From NCBI RefSeq assembly GCF_001552785.1, contig NZ_KQ959516.1, positions 191,224 to 255,223 on the forward strand: 64,000 bases of DNA, in the 5' to 3' direction. The DNA comes from Atopobium deltae (GTDB lineage: Bacteria; Actinomycetota; Coriobacteriia; Coriobacteriales; Atopobiaceae). The translations under genes were made by a program, and so were the position numbers. The notes below the pieces were generated by a model. It was given only the letters and a program-made list of their open reading frames with translations, ran no database searches and was not told the DNA's origin. Of the stretch, positions 16,000 to 25,639 are shown one piece after another; the first letter of the stretch is position 1, and each line of letters begins with the position of its first letter.

Positions 16000-17286
16000 T
16001 TATTTGAAGAAGCCCTCATAATTGTGCATCTTGAGTTGTGCCTCAAGCTGCGAAATGGTGTCTAAGCCAACGCCTACCATAATCAAAATGGAGGTACCAC
16101 CAAAGGTTCGAATGAGCGCATTGGAGGTAAAGGTAAAAACAATGGATGGCACAACAGCGATCAATGCCATGAAGATTGCTCCTGGCAAGGTAATGTGATC
16201 AAGCGTGCTCTTAATGTACGCCGCTGTTGCAGAACCAGGACGAACGCCTGGAATAAAGCCACCCTGCTTACGGAGGTTATCGGCAGTATCGTCTGGATTG
16301 AAGACCATCGACGTATAGAAATACGCGAAGAAGACGATGAACATGACCGACAAAATCCAGTTCACCCAGCCAGTCGAGATTGCATTCGCAAAGCCGCTGA
16401 TCCAGGCAACGCCTGGGAAGAAGACGGCAATCTGGGCGGGGAAATACAAAATGGTAGACGCAAAGATGATGGGGACGACGCCAGCCGTATTGACCTTAAT
16501 GGGCAAATAAGTTGACTGACCACCCATGATACGACGCCCGATAACGCGCTTAGCATACTGGATAGGGATCCTGCGCTGACCACGCTCGATGTACACAATG
16601 AAGGGTACGACAATAGCGATGATCAGCAATGTTCCTGCTGCGTACAGAAGACCCATGTTGCCAGAGCGAATGGTGCTCTGGATAGCCGTGGGAAAACCAC
16701 TCATGATGTTGGTAAAGATAATCAACGACATGCCATTACCAATACCGCGCTGCGTAATAACCTCACCAAGCCACATGATCATGATGGCACCAGTGACCAT
16801 GGTTACTACTACAACAGCATCCATGAGCAGCTCTGGCGCGCCAGTATTGGCAAAGCTAATGCCAAAGGCGGGGCTCTTGTACAAGAATAAATAGCCAATA
16901 GCGCTGATAAACGCGAGCACAATCGTAATGTAGCGGTTGTACTGGGTAATCTTGCGCTGACCCGACTCGCCTTCCTTCACTAATTCGGCCAAAGAGGGAA
17001 CGACTGTCTGCATCATCTGCATGATAATTTCGGCAGTGATGTAGGGCATAATACCCAAGCTAAAGAGCGAGACACGCGAAAGCGCACCGCCCGAGAAGAG
17101 GTCTAATACCGAAATAAAGTTCGCGTTTGCTGACGCAGACTTGTATGCCGCGAGCATTCCCGCGACAGGAATGCCCGGTACAGGCAGGTGTGCACCAAGC
17201 CTGTACAGGAGCAAAATACCAAGCGTCAATAAAATTTTGTTACGCAATTCCTTAATACGGAATGCATTGGCGATTCCCTTTAGCAC
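16000..17286 (-). CDS. secY: protein translocase subunit SecY
   Basis: Central channel of the Sec translocon. The 428-residue sequence has about ten membrane helices, beginning after LRNKILLTLGILLLYRLGAHLPVPG, with the cytoplasmic loop RGQRRIPIQYAKR near the middle that contacts the ribosome and SecA. Length is typical. Its start overlaps the end of rplO by seven bases, as is common in spc operons, so it is made together with ribosomal proteins. Its partner secE lies at 44837-45214. Confidence 0.98.
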   Translation of the reverse strand: MLKGIANAFRIKELRNKILLTLGILLLYRLGAHLPVPGIPVAGMLAAYKSASANANFISVLDLFSGGALSRVSLFSLGIMPYITAEIIMQMMQTVVPSLAELVKEGESGQRKITQYNRYITIVLAFISAIGYLFLYKSPAFGISFANTGAPELLMDAVVVVTMVTGAIMIMWLGEVITQRGIGNGMSLIIFTNIMSGFPTAIQSTIRSGNMGLLYAAGTLLIIAIVVPFIVYIERGQRRIPIQYAKRVIGRRIMGGQSTYLPIKVNTAGVVPIIFASTILYFPAQIAVFFPGVAWISGFANAISTGWVNWILSVMFIVFFAYFYTSMVFNPDDTADNLRKQGGFIPGVRPGSATAAYIKSTLDHITLPGAIFMALIAVVPSIVFTFTSNALIRTFGGTSILIMVGVGLDTISQLEAQLKMHNYEGFFK

Positions 17287-17729
17287 GGGAGATCAACCTT
17301 TCCTCCAGCCGCTTCAATTTTAGCTTGAGCAGAAGCGGAAACCTTGTCCACCTTGACCGTAAGCTTCTTGGTGAGCTCACCGTCGCCGAGAATCTTAACG
17401 GGAATAAACTCACTCTTAATGACGCCCTTCTCGAGAAGAGCAGCGCCATCGACAACGTCGCCGTCATTAAAAAGACCATTCAGACGAGAAACGTTGACAG
17501 GGGCATATTCAACGCGGTTGATGTTTTTGAATCCAGGAAGCTTAGGAAGGCGCATAGCCAGTGGCTGCTGTCCACCCTCGAATCCCGAACCCTTACCGCC
17601 ACCTGCGCGAGAGAGCTGACCGTTTTGGCCGCGGCCACAGGTCGTGCCATAGCCAGAGGAGTTACCACGGCCTACACGCTTGCGAGCCTTTTTAGCGCCC
17701 TGAGCAGGACGAAGATCATTGAGTTGCAT
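17280..17729 (-). CDS. rplO: 50S ribosomal protein uL15
   Basis: Late-assembly large-subunit protein with a long extension threading through 23S rRNA. The 149 residues begin MQLNDLRPAQGAKKARKRVGRG and include the Gly/Arg-rich GGGKGSGFEGGQQPLAMRLPK. The C-terminal domain ends in GGKVDLPC. The order rpmD-rplO-secY and the overlap with secY are standard. Confidence 0.97.
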   Translation of the reverse strand: MQLNDLRPAQGAKKARKRVGRGNSSGYGTTCGRGQNGQLSRAGGGKGSGFEGGQQPLAMRLPKLPGFKNINRVEYAPVNVSRLNGLFNDGDVVDGAALLEKGVIKSEFIPVKILGDGELTKKLTVKVDKVSASAQAKIEAAGGKVDLPC

Positions 17730-17742
17730 ACCGGCTAACTCC

Positions 17743-17931
17743 TTAGTTCTCTTCTACGGTCACGAGGTGCTTGACCTTAAAAATCATGCCTCGGACACTG
17801 GGATTATCGGGAAGAATTGCGACGTCGCTAATCTTGCGAAGGCCCATGGCGCGGCAGGTAGCCGTCTGGTCCTTCTTGACGGAAGCAACAGCGCTACGCA
17901 CGAGCGTAACTTTAAGAGTCTTTTCTGCCAT
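17743..17931 (-). CDS. rpmD: 50S ribosomal protein uL30
   Basis: Small large-subunit protein of 62 residues (MAEKTLKVTLVRSAVASVKK, then LGLRKIS-like MGLRKISDVA and a C-terminal VRGMIFKVKHLVTV). It has the expected length and sequence pattern for bacterial uL30. It starts two bases after rpsE and ends 13 bases before rplO. Confidence 0.96.
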   Translation of the reverse strand: MAEKTLKVTLVRSAVASVKKDQTATCRAMGLRKISDVAILPDNPSVRGMIFKVKHLVTVEEN

Positions 17932-17933
17932 GA

Positions 17934-18455
17934 TTATTTATCCTTCCCGACGAACATTTCACCGACGGTCAGGCCACGACGCTCGGCGGTTTGCTCGGGA
18001 CTCTCGAGTTTTTTGAGGCCCTCAGCAGCCGCTTTAATCATATTCAATGCGTTGTCCGTACCAAGCGAGTTGGCAAGTACATTGGTAATACCTGCAAGCT
18101 CGAACAGGGGACGTACGGGACCACCAGCGATAAGACCGGTACCTTCAAAGGCAGGCTGAATAAAGACGCGGCCTGCACCATAGTGACCCTCTACCTCGTG
18201 CGGTACGGAACCAGACTCGGTAATGGGTACCTTAAACATATTTTTCTTAGCGTCCTCGACTGCCTTCTGAATAGCCAGGGGTACCTCAGCCGAACGACCG
18301 GAGCCAAGGCCGACATTACCTTTGCCATCGCCGACTACTACCAGCGCGACCAACGACATACGACGGCCACCCTTAACGGTCTTGGAAACGCGGCGAATGT
18401 ATACGACGCGCTCCTGAAGATCAGTCTCTTGCTGGCGCTTACGATCACGTGCCAT
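17934..18455 (-). CDS. rpsE: 30S ribosomal protein uS5
   Basis: Protein of the 30S shoulder that takes part in decoding fidelity and mRNA unwinding. The 173-residue product contains the double-stranded RNA-binding-like N-domain ([21 protein letters not shown]) and the C-domain motif [20 protein letters not shown]. Glycine-rich loop residues typical of spectinomycin-sensitive proteins appear present. It starts 11 bases after rplR and is two bases before rpmD. Confidence 0.97.
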   Translation of the reverse strand: MARDRKRQQETDLQERVVYIRRVSKTVKGGRRMSLVALVVVGDGKGNVGLGSGRSAEVPLAIQKAVEDAKKNMFKVPITESGSVPHEVEGHYGAGRVFIQPAFEGTGLIAGGPVRPLFELAGITNVLANSLGTDNALNMIKAAAEGLKKLESPEQTAERRGLTVGEMFVGKDK

Positions 18456-18466
18456 CTAAATTCCTC

Positions 18467-18841
18467 CTAGAACTTCAGGCCCGCGTTGCGGGCTCCATCT
18501 GCGAGTGCCTTGACACGACCATGATAGAGGCGACCACCACGATCGAACGTAACGACCGTTACGCCCTTCTCGATGGCGCGTTTTGCAACGAGCTCGCCTA
18601 CAAATTCAGCAGCCTCTTTGTTGGAAGCTACCTTTCCTGTTGCCTTAAACTCAGCATCGAGCGTGGAGGCAGTGCAAATAGTTTGAGCTTCTACATCGTT
18701 AATAAGCTGTGCATAAATGTTGCTGTTTGTGCGATGTACACTCAAGCGAGGACGTTCGGCGGTGCCAAAAATCTTGGCACGAATGCGGCGTTGGCGGCGC
18801 TTCAGACCAAGCTTCTTTGCCTTAAACTTATTCATCAACAC
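18467..18841 (-). CDS. rplR: 50S ribosomal protein uL18
   Basis: Binds 5S rRNA together with uL5 and helps dock it on the central protuberance. The product has 124 residues, beginning [24 protein letters not shown], with the conserved [20 protein letters not shown] and the C-terminal [26 protein letters not shown]. Met3 is an alternative start. It lies 58 bases after rplF. Confidence 0.97.
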   Translation of the reverse strand: MLMNKFKAKKLGLKRRQRRIRAKIFGTAERPRLSVHRTNSNIYAQLINDVEAQTICTASTLDAEFKATGKVASNKEAAEFVGELVAKRAIEKGVTVVTFDRGGRLYHGRVKALADGARNAGLKF

Positions 18842-18899
18842 TCCTTTTTATGCCGACACCTGACGGGGTGACGGTCTTGTTATTTTGCAAGTCTTACGA

Positions 18900-19436
18900 T
18901 TACTTAGCAGCCTTACCAAGCTTGCGACGAATGTGCTCGCCAGCGTAGTGAATACCCTTGCCCTTGTATGGCTCAGGTGGACGCTTGCCGCGGATCTCGG
19001 CCGCAACCTGACCGACTTGCTCTTTTGAGATACCCTTGACGCTGATGTGAGTGTTGTCGGGAACCTCAAAGGTAATACCTGCAGGTGCAGAATATACGAC
19101 AGGATGAGAATAGCCCAAAGAGAGCTCGAGGTCTCTACCTTTGAGCATGGCACGGTAACCTACACCCGTCAGCTCGAGTTTCTTCTCGAAACCCTCGGAA
19201 ACACCCGTCACCATGTTGTGGATAAGGGTGCGGGTAAGGCCCTGCTGTGCATTGGACTCGCTCGTCTCGTCTACACAAGTGACGAGAAGTTCGTCGCCCT
19301 CGTGAGCAATGCTGACGAGGTCAGAAAAGACGCGCGAGAGCTCGCCTTTTGAGCCTTTGACGCTTACGTGAGTGCCGTCGACTGTCACAGTGACTCCAGA
19401 AGGAATCTGGACAGGCTTTTTACCGATACGAGACAC
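18900..19436 (-). CDS. rplF: 50S ribosomal protein uL6
   Basis: Protein at the base of the L7/L12 stalk near the GTPase centre. Starting at the GTG (SRIGKKPVQIPSGVTV follows), preceded by AAGGAG, the product is 178 residues, normal for the family. An upstream extension of the frame overlaps rpsH's end and is not needed. The C-terminal half has GYSHPV and KRPPEPYKGKGIHYAGEHIRRKLGKAAK, both typical. 28 bases after rpsH, 58 before rplR. Confidence 0.96.
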   Translation of the reverse strand: MSRIGKKPVQIPSGVTVTVDGTHVSVKGSKGELSRVFSDLVSIAHEGDELLVTCVDETSESNAQQGLTRTLIHNMVTGVSEGFEKKLELTGVGYRAMLKGRDLELSLGYSHPVVYSAPAGITFEVPDNTHISVKGISKEQVGQVAAEIRGKRPPEPYKGKGIHYAGEHIRRKLGKAAK

Positions 19437-19464
19437 GGTGTCTCCTTTCCTAATTCCTTGAGTC

Positions 19465-19863
19465 TTACCAAATGTATGCGATGATTTCGCCACCGACGCC
19501 AGCCTTACGGGCGTCGCGATCGCTCATCATGCCTTTAGATGTCGAAATAACTGCGGTGCCCAAACCACCCAACACGCGGGGAAGGTCGTTCACTGCAGCA
19601 TAAATGCGAAGACCAGGTTTCGAAATACGACGAATGCCCTTGATGGTCTTAGCGCGGTTCTTACCATATTTAAGGGTGATGGTAAGAATGTTCTGGGGCT
19701 TGGCGTCCTCGATGACGTAGCCCTCGATGTAGCCCTCTTCGCCAATAACACGTGCAATCTGGGCAAGTACCTTGGTAGAAGGCATAGAAACTGTCTCCTT
19801 ACCAGCGGAACTTGCATTGCGAATGCGTGTAAGCATATCGGCAATAGGATCGGTAACGTTCAT
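19465..19863 (-). CDS. rpsH: 30S ribosomal protein uS8
   Basis: Binds helix 21 of 16S rRNA; in E. coli it also represses the spc operon by binding the uL5 leader. The 132 residues begin [18 protein letters not shown] and end with [26 protein letters not shown], complete for the family. Located between rpsN and rplF as usual. S8 control here would be interesting because the uL5 leader in this genome is unusually long. Confidence 0.97.
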   Translation of the reverse strand: MNVTDPIADMLTRIRNASSAGKETVSMPSTKVLAQIARVIGEEGYIEGYVIEDAKPQNILTITLKYGKNRAKTIKGIRRISKPGLRIYAAVNDLPRVLGGLGTAVISTSKGMMSDRDARKAGVGGEIIAYIW

Positions 19864-19957
19864 GTAGTGTTCTCCTTTGTTAGAGATGAATTTCCCTATC
19901 CGGTTCGCTTAAACCCGTAGTAAAAGCGCCTGGATACGGCTGCTTTGGCGGCAAGCC

Positions 19958-20143
19958 TTACCAGCTTGCTTTTTTGACGCCAGGAAGCTCGCCGGTGCTT
20001 GCAAGCTCGCGGAAGCATACACGGCACAGACCAAACTTGCGATAGACGGAGTGGGGACGCCCACAACGCTGGCAACGGCTCTGCGTACGCGTAGAAAACT
20101 TCGGCTCGCGTGAAGCTTTGACGATCATCGATGTCTTAGCCAC
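19958..20143 (-). CDS. rpsN: 30S ribosomal protein uS14, zinc type Z
   Basis: Head protein of the 30S subunit, 61 residues. The pattern [20 protein letters not shown] shows the two CxxC pairs of the zinc-binding short form found in the spc operon of Gram-positive bacteria. The C-terminus is the conserved LPGVKKASW. It is 70 bases after rplE and 94 bases before rpsH. Confidence 0.97.
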   Translation of the reverse strand: MAKTSMIVKASREPKFSTRTQSRCQRCGRPHSVYRKFGLCRVCFRELASTGELPGVKKASW

Positions 20144-20213
20144 AAATCCTCCTTATAAAGTCGTCTTGGCCCGATGTCAAGGCGCGACTTACCATGTGAA
20201 TAGTATCTTCTCG

Positions 20214-20780
20214 TTAGTTCTTCTTGAAGGGGAAGTTAAAGGCCTGCAACAGCGCCTTACCCTCTTCATCGGTTTGTGCGGTGGTCACGATGGTGATATC
20301 CATACCGCGCGTGTGATCGACCTTATCGAAGTCAATCTCGGGGAAGATGAGCTGCTCGGTAATACCCATCGAGAAGTTACCGCGGCCATCGAAGCTCTTG
20401 GGAGAAACACCGCGGAAGTCGCGAATGCGAGGGATTGCAATAGCAATCAGGCGGTCGAGAAACTCCCACATGCGCTCACCACGAAGGGTAACTTTTGCAC
20501 CAATGGGCATACCAGCACGAAGATGGAAGGTAGCAATAGATTTACGAGCACGGGTAACGATGGGCTGCTGACCAGTAACGGTGCGCAGATCGGCAACGGC
20601 AGCGTCAATAGCCTTGGAATCGGTGGCTGCCTCGCCAACACCCATGTTTACCACGATCTTCTCGAATTTAGGAATCATGTTGACGTTGGTGTAACCAAAT
20701 TGCTTTTGCAGCTCATCGCGAACGGTGGCGTAATAGCGCTGCTTTAAGCGAGGGACAACTTTATCCTTCTTATCTGCCAT
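20214..20780 (-). CDS. rplE: 50S ribosomal protein uL5
   Basis: Part of the central protuberance; binds 5S rRNA and contacts P-site tRNA. It is 188 residues with the conserved [11 protein letters not shown], a mid-region KPIVT-like [15 protein letters not shown], and [20 protein letters not shown]. Its start has TAAGGAG upstream. The gene is preceded by an unusual 399-base gap after rplX, so it may have its own promoter. Confidence 0.97.
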   Translation of the reverse strand: MADKKDKVVPRLKQRYYATVRDELQKQFGYTNVNMIPKFEKIVVNMGVGEAATDSKAIDAAVADLRTVTGQQPIVTRARKSIATFHLRAGMPIGAKVTLRGERMWEFLDRLIAIAIPRIRDFRGVSPKSFDGRGNFSMGITEQLIFPEIDFDKVDHTRGMDITIVTTAQTDEEGKALLQAFNFPFKKN

Positions 20781-21179
20781 AATATCTCCTTAACAACGGT
20801 GGATTATGCGCGGGGTTGGCCTCGCGCCCCTTTGTTTGGCATGCAAAGGGCCATAACACGCCCATTACACATAGACATGCATCGATAAAGTTTAGTGTTT
20901 TTGAATTGCTATTGCTAGCATAGAATTTATATTTTTGAGAATTGCCAAAATTTGTACATCTAACCTGCACATCTACAGGCGCCCTGTGGTCTGCTAGCAG
21001 TTTGTGATCTACTTGCATCTTGCAGTGCAAAGCTCGGAACGTAATGAGCGACGACTCGGGACGCGAACAGATAAAAAGTACGAGCTCGCAGGCGGATATG
21101 CCCACGAGCTCGCATCATGTTTTACGCTTTCACGCGTCTCACGTTTCACGCGTTTACGCGGTTGCGCGTTGAATAAAAA
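20781..21179. other. unusual 399-base non-coding gap inside the spc operon
   Basis: No convincing gene is present on either strand. On the rplX side there is a terminator-like hairpin (21072-21112). Nearer rplE, CCCTTTG and CAAAGGG (20828-20834 and 20844-20850) form a 7-bp hairpin in the leader. The central 120 bases are A+T-rich (20880-21000), suitable for a promoter, but I could not settle on one pair of hexamers. Confidence 0.6.
21072..21112 (-). terminator. terminator-like hairpin after rplX
   Basis: Two copies of CGAGCTCG (itself self-complementary) at 21081-21088 and 21105-21112 can pair as an 8-bp stem. On the minus strand this is followed by TACTTTTTAT. It starts 68 bases past the rplX stop and could end or attenuate transcription in mid-operon. 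Confidence 0.5.
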
Positions 21180-21497
21180 TTACAGAGCCTCACCAGAGCG
21201 CTTAGCAAAGCGCACTTTGTTGCCCGTCTCGTCAAAGCGATAGCCTACACGCGTGGGCTTGCCAGACTTGGGGTCAACCAGCGCAACGTTGGAAACATCA
21301 ATGGCTGCTTCCTTCGAAACGATGCCACCCTGCTGATTGGTCTGCGTTGGGCGCACGGCCTTTTTGATAATGGCAACGCCCTCGACAATAACCTTGTTCT
21401 TGGAAGGAAATGCGCGCAGAACCTTGCCCTGCTTGCCCTTATCCTTGCCCGAAATAACTTCCACAAGGTCGTCTTTTTTAATGTTCATCTTAGACAT
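21180..21497 (-). CDS. rplX: 50S ribosomal protein uL24
   Basis: Assembly-initiator protein of the large subunit. It has 105 residues with a KOW motif ([31 protein letters not shown]) and a C-terminal [20 protein letters not shown]. Length is normal. 17 bases separate it from rplN. It ends before the long gap preceding rplE. Confidence 0.97.
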   Translation of the reverse strand: MSKMNIKKDDLVEVISGKDKGKQGKVLRAFPSKNKVIVEGVAIIKKAVRPTQTNQQGGIVSKEAAIDVSNVALVDPKSGKPTRVGYRFDETGNKVRFAKRSGEAL

Positions 21498-21514
21498 TGT
21501 ATTCGCTCCCTTGC

Positions 21515-21883
21515 CTACAGCGTCTCAGGTGCGAGAGAGACGATCTTCATGTACTTACGATCACGCAGCTCACGGGCAACAGGCCCGAAGATGCGGGTAC
21601 CGACTGGAGCGCCGTCTTTGTTGATGACAACACAAGCGTTTTGGTCAAAACGGATGTAGCTGCCGTCCTTACGACGGGTCTCTTTGACGGTGCGGACAAT
21701 AACGCAACGAACGATATCGCCCTTTTTAATGTTGCTACCAGGGGTAGCTTCCTGAACAGCGCCAATAACAACGTCACCAATGCGGGCGTAACGACGTTTG
21801 GAGCCGCCCAGAATCTTGATGCATTTCACGCGACGCGCGCCGGAGTTGTCGGCGACGACGAGCATGGTCTCTTGTTGAATCAT
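21515..21883 (-). CDS. rplN: 50S ribosomal protein uL14
   Basis: Large-subunit protein at the subunit interface. From the ATG at 21883, which has GGAGG five bases upstream, it is 122 residues: [27 protein letters not shown] to the C-terminal [24 protein letters not shown], the exact family length. A longer frame upstream is spurious. It follows rpsQ by 92 bases. Confidence 0.97.
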   Translation of the reverse strand: MIQQETMLVVADNSGARRVKCIKILGGSKRRYARIGDVVIGAVQEATPGSNIKKGDIVRCVIVRTVKETRRKDGSYIRFDQNACVVINKDGAPVGTRIFGPVARELRDRKYMKIVSLAPETL

Positions 21884-21975
21884 CAGATCCTCCGAACATG
21901 TTCCATCAGAGGTGTGCCATGTATAACGGTGTGTATGGCACACATGACATGGAATCGATTAAGTAAAGATCGTGC

Positions 21976-22242
21976 TTACTTGGCCTTCTCGACAACCTCA
22001 ACAACACGCCATCTTTTGGTCTTCGATAAGGGACGTGTTTCCATAACACGGATGGTATCGCCAATACCTGCGATGCCCTGCTCGTCATGGCAGTGAAGCT
22101 TCTTGGTCAAAGTCATCATCTTGCCGTATTTAGGATGACGTTTACGGTCCACAATTTCGATTGTCACGGTCTTCTCGCCAGAGATAGACGTAACAACACC
22201 AGTGCGGAGCTTACGCGAATTCCTGGATGTTTCTTGAGTCAT
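21976..22242 (-). CDS. rpsQ: 30S ribosomal protein uS17
   Basis: Early-assembly 30S protein with an OB fold, 88 residues. RKLRTGVVTSISGEKTVTIEIVDRKRHPKYGK and GDTIRVMETRPLSKTKRWRVVEVVEKAK are the two conserved halves. It starts 17 bases after rpmC. Confidence 0.97.
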   Translation of the reverse strand: MTQETSRNSRKLRTGVVTSISGEKTVTIEIVDRKRHPKYGKMMTLTKKLHCHDEQGIAGIGDTIRVMETRPLSKTKRWRVVEVVEKAK

Positions 22243-22259
22243 AGTGTATCTCCTGCGAT

Positions 22260-22463
22260 CTACTTGGACTGTGCTGCGATTTGACGTGCACGCATTTCGG
22301 TTTGAACGCGCGCGATGTCACGCTTGACGGTTGTTACACGCGCCGTATTGTCCAGCTGGCTGGTGGCCATCTGGAAGCGGAGGTTAAACAGCTCTGCACG
22401 GCCGTCCTCAAGCTTTTGCGCAAGCTGCTCATCCGAGAGCTTGCGAAGTTCAGTCGACTTCAT
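22260..22463 (-). CDS. rpmC: 50S ribosomal protein uL29
   Basis: Protein at the exit tunnel that docks trigger factor and the signal recognition particle. The 67 residues form two helices (ELRKLSDEQLAQKLEDGRAELFNLRFQMATSQL, then VTTVKRDIARVQTEMRAR). Length is normal. Two bases after rplP. Confidence 0.97.
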   Translation of the reverse strand: MKSTELRKLSDEQLAQKLEDGRAELFNLRFQMATSQLDNTARVTTVKRDIARVQTEMRARQIAAQSK

Positions 22464-22465
22464 AG

Positions 22466-22894
22466 TTACTTATCCTCCCCGTCCTGGTCGGCGCTGGTAA
22501 CAATCTTGGTCTTAATGGGCAGTTTGTGCTGAGCAAGACGCAAGGCCTCGCGAGCAACCTCATCGGAAACACCGGTGATTTCAAACATAATACGACCAGG
22601 TTTTACAACGGCTACCCACTCTTCGGGATTACCCTTACCTTTACCCATGCGGGTCTCGGCGGGTTTCTTAGAGATTGGTTTATCTGGGAAGATCGTGATC
22701 CAAACCTTACCACCACGACGCATACGACGAGTAATTGCAATACGAGCAGCCTCGATTTGGCGGTTGGTAATCCAGTGTGCCTCCTCGGCACGAATACCAT
22801 AGGTACCGAAGTTGAGCTTGGTGTGGCCCTTGGCAACACCCTTCATTGAACCACGCTGCACCTTACGGTGAAGCACGCGCTTAGGAGCTAGCAT
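22466..22894 (-). CDS. rplP: 50S ribosomal protein uL16
   Basis: Late-assembly 50S protein near the A site and the peptidyl transferase centre. It is 142 residues: [23 protein letters not shown], then [26 protein letters not shown] and [24 protein letters not shown]. Its start overlaps the rpsC stop by one base, indicating coupling. Confidence 0.97.
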   Translation of the reverse strand: MLAPKRVLHRKVQRGSMKGVAKGHTKLNFGTYGIRAEEAHWITNRQIEAARIAITRRMRRGGKVWITIFPDKPISKKPAETRMGKGKGNPEEWVAVVKPGRIMFEITGVSDEVAREALRLAQHKLPIKTKIVTSADQDGEDK

Positions 22895-23604
22895 TATTTG
22901 CCCCTCCTTTCGCCACGACGGCGAGGACGGCTGGTGCCTTCAAGTGCGGGATTAGGCGCAGGCTGACCAGGGAGTTTCTCGCCCAGGTAAATCCAAACTT
23001 TAATACCGCAGGCACCCATGGTGGTGCGAGCTGTGCTGATGCCATAGTCAATACGTGCGCGCAGGGTGTGCAGGGGTACACGACCCTCACGATACCACTC
23101 ACGACGACCCATCTCGGCACCGCCGAGACGACCGGAGCACTGGATACGAATACCCTTAGCGCCGGCTTTGCGGGCGGATTGAACGGCTTTACGCATGGCA
23201 CGACGGAATGCGATGCGCTGCTCGAGCTGCTCAGCAATGGACTGAGCTACGAGCCTTGCGTCCAACTCGGGACGCTTGATCTCGATAACGTCAACGGCGA
23301 CCTGGCCCTTCTCGACACCGCAGAGCTTCTCGAGATCACTGCGAAGGCCGTCGATCTCGGAGCCCTTTTTACCGATGACAATACCAGGGCGAGCGGTAAG
23401 GATAATGACCTTTACCTTGTCACCTGCACGCTCGACCTCCACGCGGGAGAGAGCAGCACGACTCAGGCGCTTCTCGAGGAAACGGCGAATCTGCAGGTCA
23501 TTTCCGAGGTTTTGTGCGTATGTCTTGCTACCAGCAAACCAACGGGAACGCCAGTTTTCGGTAATGCCAAGACGGAAGCCAGTAGGCTGGACTTTCTGAC
23601 CCAT
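22894..23604 (-). CDS. rpsC: 30S ribosomal protein uS3
   Basis: Lines the mRNA entry tunnel and helps unwind mRNA. From the ATG at 23604 it is 236 residues: [23 protein letters not shown], a KH domain with [20 protein letters not shown], and the C-terminal [26 protein letters not shown]. The extreme C-terminus is Arg-rich ([11 protein letters not shown]). A longer upstream frame is not supported. It lies four bases after rplV. Confidence 0.97.
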   Translation of the reverse strand: MGQKVQPTGFRLGITENWRSRWFAGSKTYAQNLGNDLQIRRFLEKRLSRAALSRVEVERAGDKVKVIILTARPGIVIGKKGSEIDGLRSDLEKLCGVEKGQVAVDVIEIKRPELDARLVAQSIAEQLEQRIAFRRAMRKAVQSARKAGAKGIRIQCSGRLGGAEMGRREWYREGRVPLHTLRARIDYGISTARTTMGACGIKVWIYLGEKLPGQPAPNPALEGTSRPRRRGERRGK

Positions 23605-23608
23605 GCTC

Positions 23609-23971
23609 TTATGCCTCCTTTCGTGGAGCAACGACAATAGTGATGTGACTTGTACGCTTATTAATACGAGATGCAGAACCCTTTGCACGAGGGCGAATAC
23701 GCTTCAGCGTGGGGCCTTCATCAACGTATGCAGCCTTGATTACCAAGTTATCGCGACGAAGCCCGTGGTTATTCTCGGCGTTTGCAATTGCAGAACGCAG
23801 GACCTTCTCGACATCGACAGCAACAGCGCGGTCGGTAAAGGCGAGGGTCTCCAGCGCAGCTTCGACGGTCTTGTTGCGAATGGTGTCAACAACAAGGCGG
23901 CTCTTGCGAGGAGCAACGCGAACGTACTTCGCTTGTGCGCGAACCTCACGAGAGGTAGTAGTTTGTGCCAT
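23609..23971 (-). CDS. rplV: 50S ribosomal protein uL22
   Basis: Its loop lines the nascent-chain tunnel and is a macrolide-resistance site. The 120-residue product has [55 protein letters not shown] and [13 protein letters not shown]. The tunnel loop shows no insertion. 15 bases after rpsS. Confidence 0.97.
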   Translation of the reverse strand: MAQTTTSREVRAQAKYVRVAPRKSRLVVDTIRNKTVEAALETLAFTDRAVAVDVEKVLRSAIANAENNHGLRRDNLVIKAAYVDEGPTLKRIRPRAKGSASRINKRTSHITIVVAPRKEA

Positions 23972-23986
23972 TTAGTGTTACCTCCC

Positions 23987-24247
23987 CTACTTAACCTTGT
24001 GACCGCGGAACGTGCGGGTTGGGGCAAACTCACCCAACTTGTGACCAACCATGGACTCGGTCACGTACACGGGGACATGCTTGCGTCCATCGTGCACCGC
24101 AATGGTGTGTCCTACCATCTCGGGAAAGATGGTGGAAGAACGTGACCAGGTTTTAATAACGTCTTTGGTACCAGCCTCGTTTTGTGCAGCAACACGCGCA
24201 AGGAGGCGAGTCTCCACAAACGGGCCTTTCTTGAGACTTCTGCTCAT
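23987..24247 (-). CDS. rpsS: 30S ribosomal protein uS19
   Basis: Head protein contacting uS13 and bridge B1a. The 86 residues begin [19 protein letters not shown], with [31 protein letters not shown] and the C-terminal [15 protein letters not shown]. Length and sequence are standard. Gap of 30 bases from rplB. Confidence 0.97.
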   Translation of the reverse strand: MSRSLKKGPFVETRLLARVAAQNEAGTKDVIKTWSRSSTIFPEMVGHTIAVHDGRKHVPVYVTESMVGHKLGEFAPTRTFRGHKVK

Positions 24248-24277
24248 TGAATCTTTCTCCTCTTACTCGTGTTTAGA

Positions 24278-25111
24278 CTACTTCGTCTTACGACGGCGGA
24301 TGATCAGGCGGTTAGAAGCCTTCTTCGGGTCACGCGTCTTAGCACCCTTGGAGGGCTTACCCCAAGGCGATACAGAAGGACGACCAGAAGTGTGGTTCTT
24401 GCCTTCACCACCACCGTGTGGGTGGTCAACAGGGTTCATGACCGTACCACGAACGGTAGGACGAATGCCACGCCAACGGTTGCGGCCAGCTTTACCAATG
24501 GTGATGTTGGAGTGCTCGGCGTTACCAACCTCACCAATCGTTGCACGGCAGGTGAGAAGAACGCGGCGAAGCTCAGAAGAAGGCATGCGCAAGACGGCAT
24601 AGCCGTTATCCTTACCCATCAACTGAATGGAGGTGCCTGCAGAACGAGCAATTGCAGCACCCTTACCAGGCAAGAACTCCACTGCGTGTACCAAGGTACC
24701 AACAGGGATGTCTGCCAGAGCAAGGCAGTTACCGGGCTTAATGTCCGCGCCAGGACCCGAAACAACGACGTCACCGACGTTGAGGCCCTTAGGAGCCAAG
24801 ATGTAGGCCTTGGCACCATCGGCATAATGAAGCAATGCGATGCGTGCAGAGCGGTTTGGATCGTACTCGATGGTGGCAACCTTAGCAGGAATGCCATCTT
24901 TTTTACGCTTAAAGTCAATGATGCGATACTGACGCTTGTGGCCGCCGCCCTGGTGACGAGTGGTGATGCGACCGTTGTTGTTGCGTCCAGCATGCTTAGA
25001 CAACGGAGCGAGAAGTGACTTCTCGGGCTTGTTCGTCGTGACCTCGGCGAAATCCGAAATCGTTTGGAAGCGACGACCAGCACTGGTGGGTCTAAGGTGC
25101 TTAACTCCCAT
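24278..25111 (-). CDS. rplB: 50S ribosomal protein uL2
   Basis: Large RNA-binding protein needed for subunit joining and peptidyl transfer. It has 277 residues including [20 protein letters not shown] and the conserved [13 protein letters not shown] near the C-terminus with the functionally important His. Length is typical. The CGAGAAG heptamer occurs here as an inverted pair separated by three bases (25009-25025). 225 bases, longer than usual, separate it from rplW. Confidence 0.97.
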   Translation of the reverse strand: MGVKHLRPTSAGRRFQTISDFAEVTTNKPEKSLLAPLSKHAGRNNNGRITTRHQGGGHKRQYRIIDFKRKKDGIPAKVATIEYDPNRSARIALLHYADGAKAYILAPKGLNVGDVVVSGPGADIKPGNCLALADIPVGTLVHAVEFLPGKGAAIARSAGTSIQLMGKDNGYAVLRMPSSELRRVLLTCRATIGEVGNAEHSNITIGKAGRNRWRGIRPTVRGTVMNPVDHPHGGGEGKNHTSGRPSVSPWGKPSKGAKTRDPKKASNRLIIRRRKTK

Positions 25112-25336
25112 AAATCTTTCCCTTTCTTTATCCGCTGGCTACCCTGCCTAGGGATGGGGGCTGTGTTTGCGAGCTGCGGTGTGAGCTGCGCGGGTGCGCT
25201 TGCGACGCTGCGGCGCTCACCGCTCCATTACACAAGCCTCGAGTAGGGTAACACCGGATTACCACGGTGCCGCGCGTATCTATAGAGGACGCGACACCTC
25301 GACGAGCAGGTTTCTTCTCGACCTGCTTCCTACAAA

Positions 25337-25639
25337 CTAAGCCTCAGAGACCTGCTGGTTTCCGAAGATCTCGATGGAATCGCCCTCAGCGAGGGTTACC
25401 ACGGCTTTCTTCCATGTGCGAGTCTTGCCAGCAACGTAGCGAACGCGCTTCGTTTTGGGCTTGACGGACATGGTGTTTACCTTAATGACGTGCACATTAA
25501 AGAGTTTCTCGACAGCGGCAGCAATCTCTTCTTTTGCTGCAGTCTGAGCAACCTCGAAGGTGTATTTGCGCTGACCCATAAGGTCAAACGAACGCTCAGA
25601 AACAACTGGACGAATAATGACGTTGTATACAGAATTCAT
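25337..25639 (-). CDS. rplW: 50S ribosomal protein uL23
   Basis: Docking site for trigger factor and SRP at the tunnel exit. It is 100 residues: YNVIIRPVVSERSFDLMGQRKYTFEV, then IKVNTMSVKPKTKRVRYVAGKTRTWKKAVVTL. Its start overlaps the rplD stop by one base. The 225-base gap downstream, before rplB, holds an AGCAGGT/ACCTGCT hairpin around a CTTCTCG heptamer and no gene. Confidence 0.97.
   Translation of the reverse strand: MNSVYNVIIRPVVSERSFDLMGQRKYTFEVAQTAAKEEIAAAVEKLFNVHVIKVNTMSVKPKTKRVRYVAGKTRTWKKAVVTLAEGDSIEIFGNQQVSEA

Noticed and set aside
20770..21105. 111-codon frame in the rplX-rplE gap
   Set aside because: It crosses the terminator-like hairpin, overlaps the rplE start and has no family resemblance.
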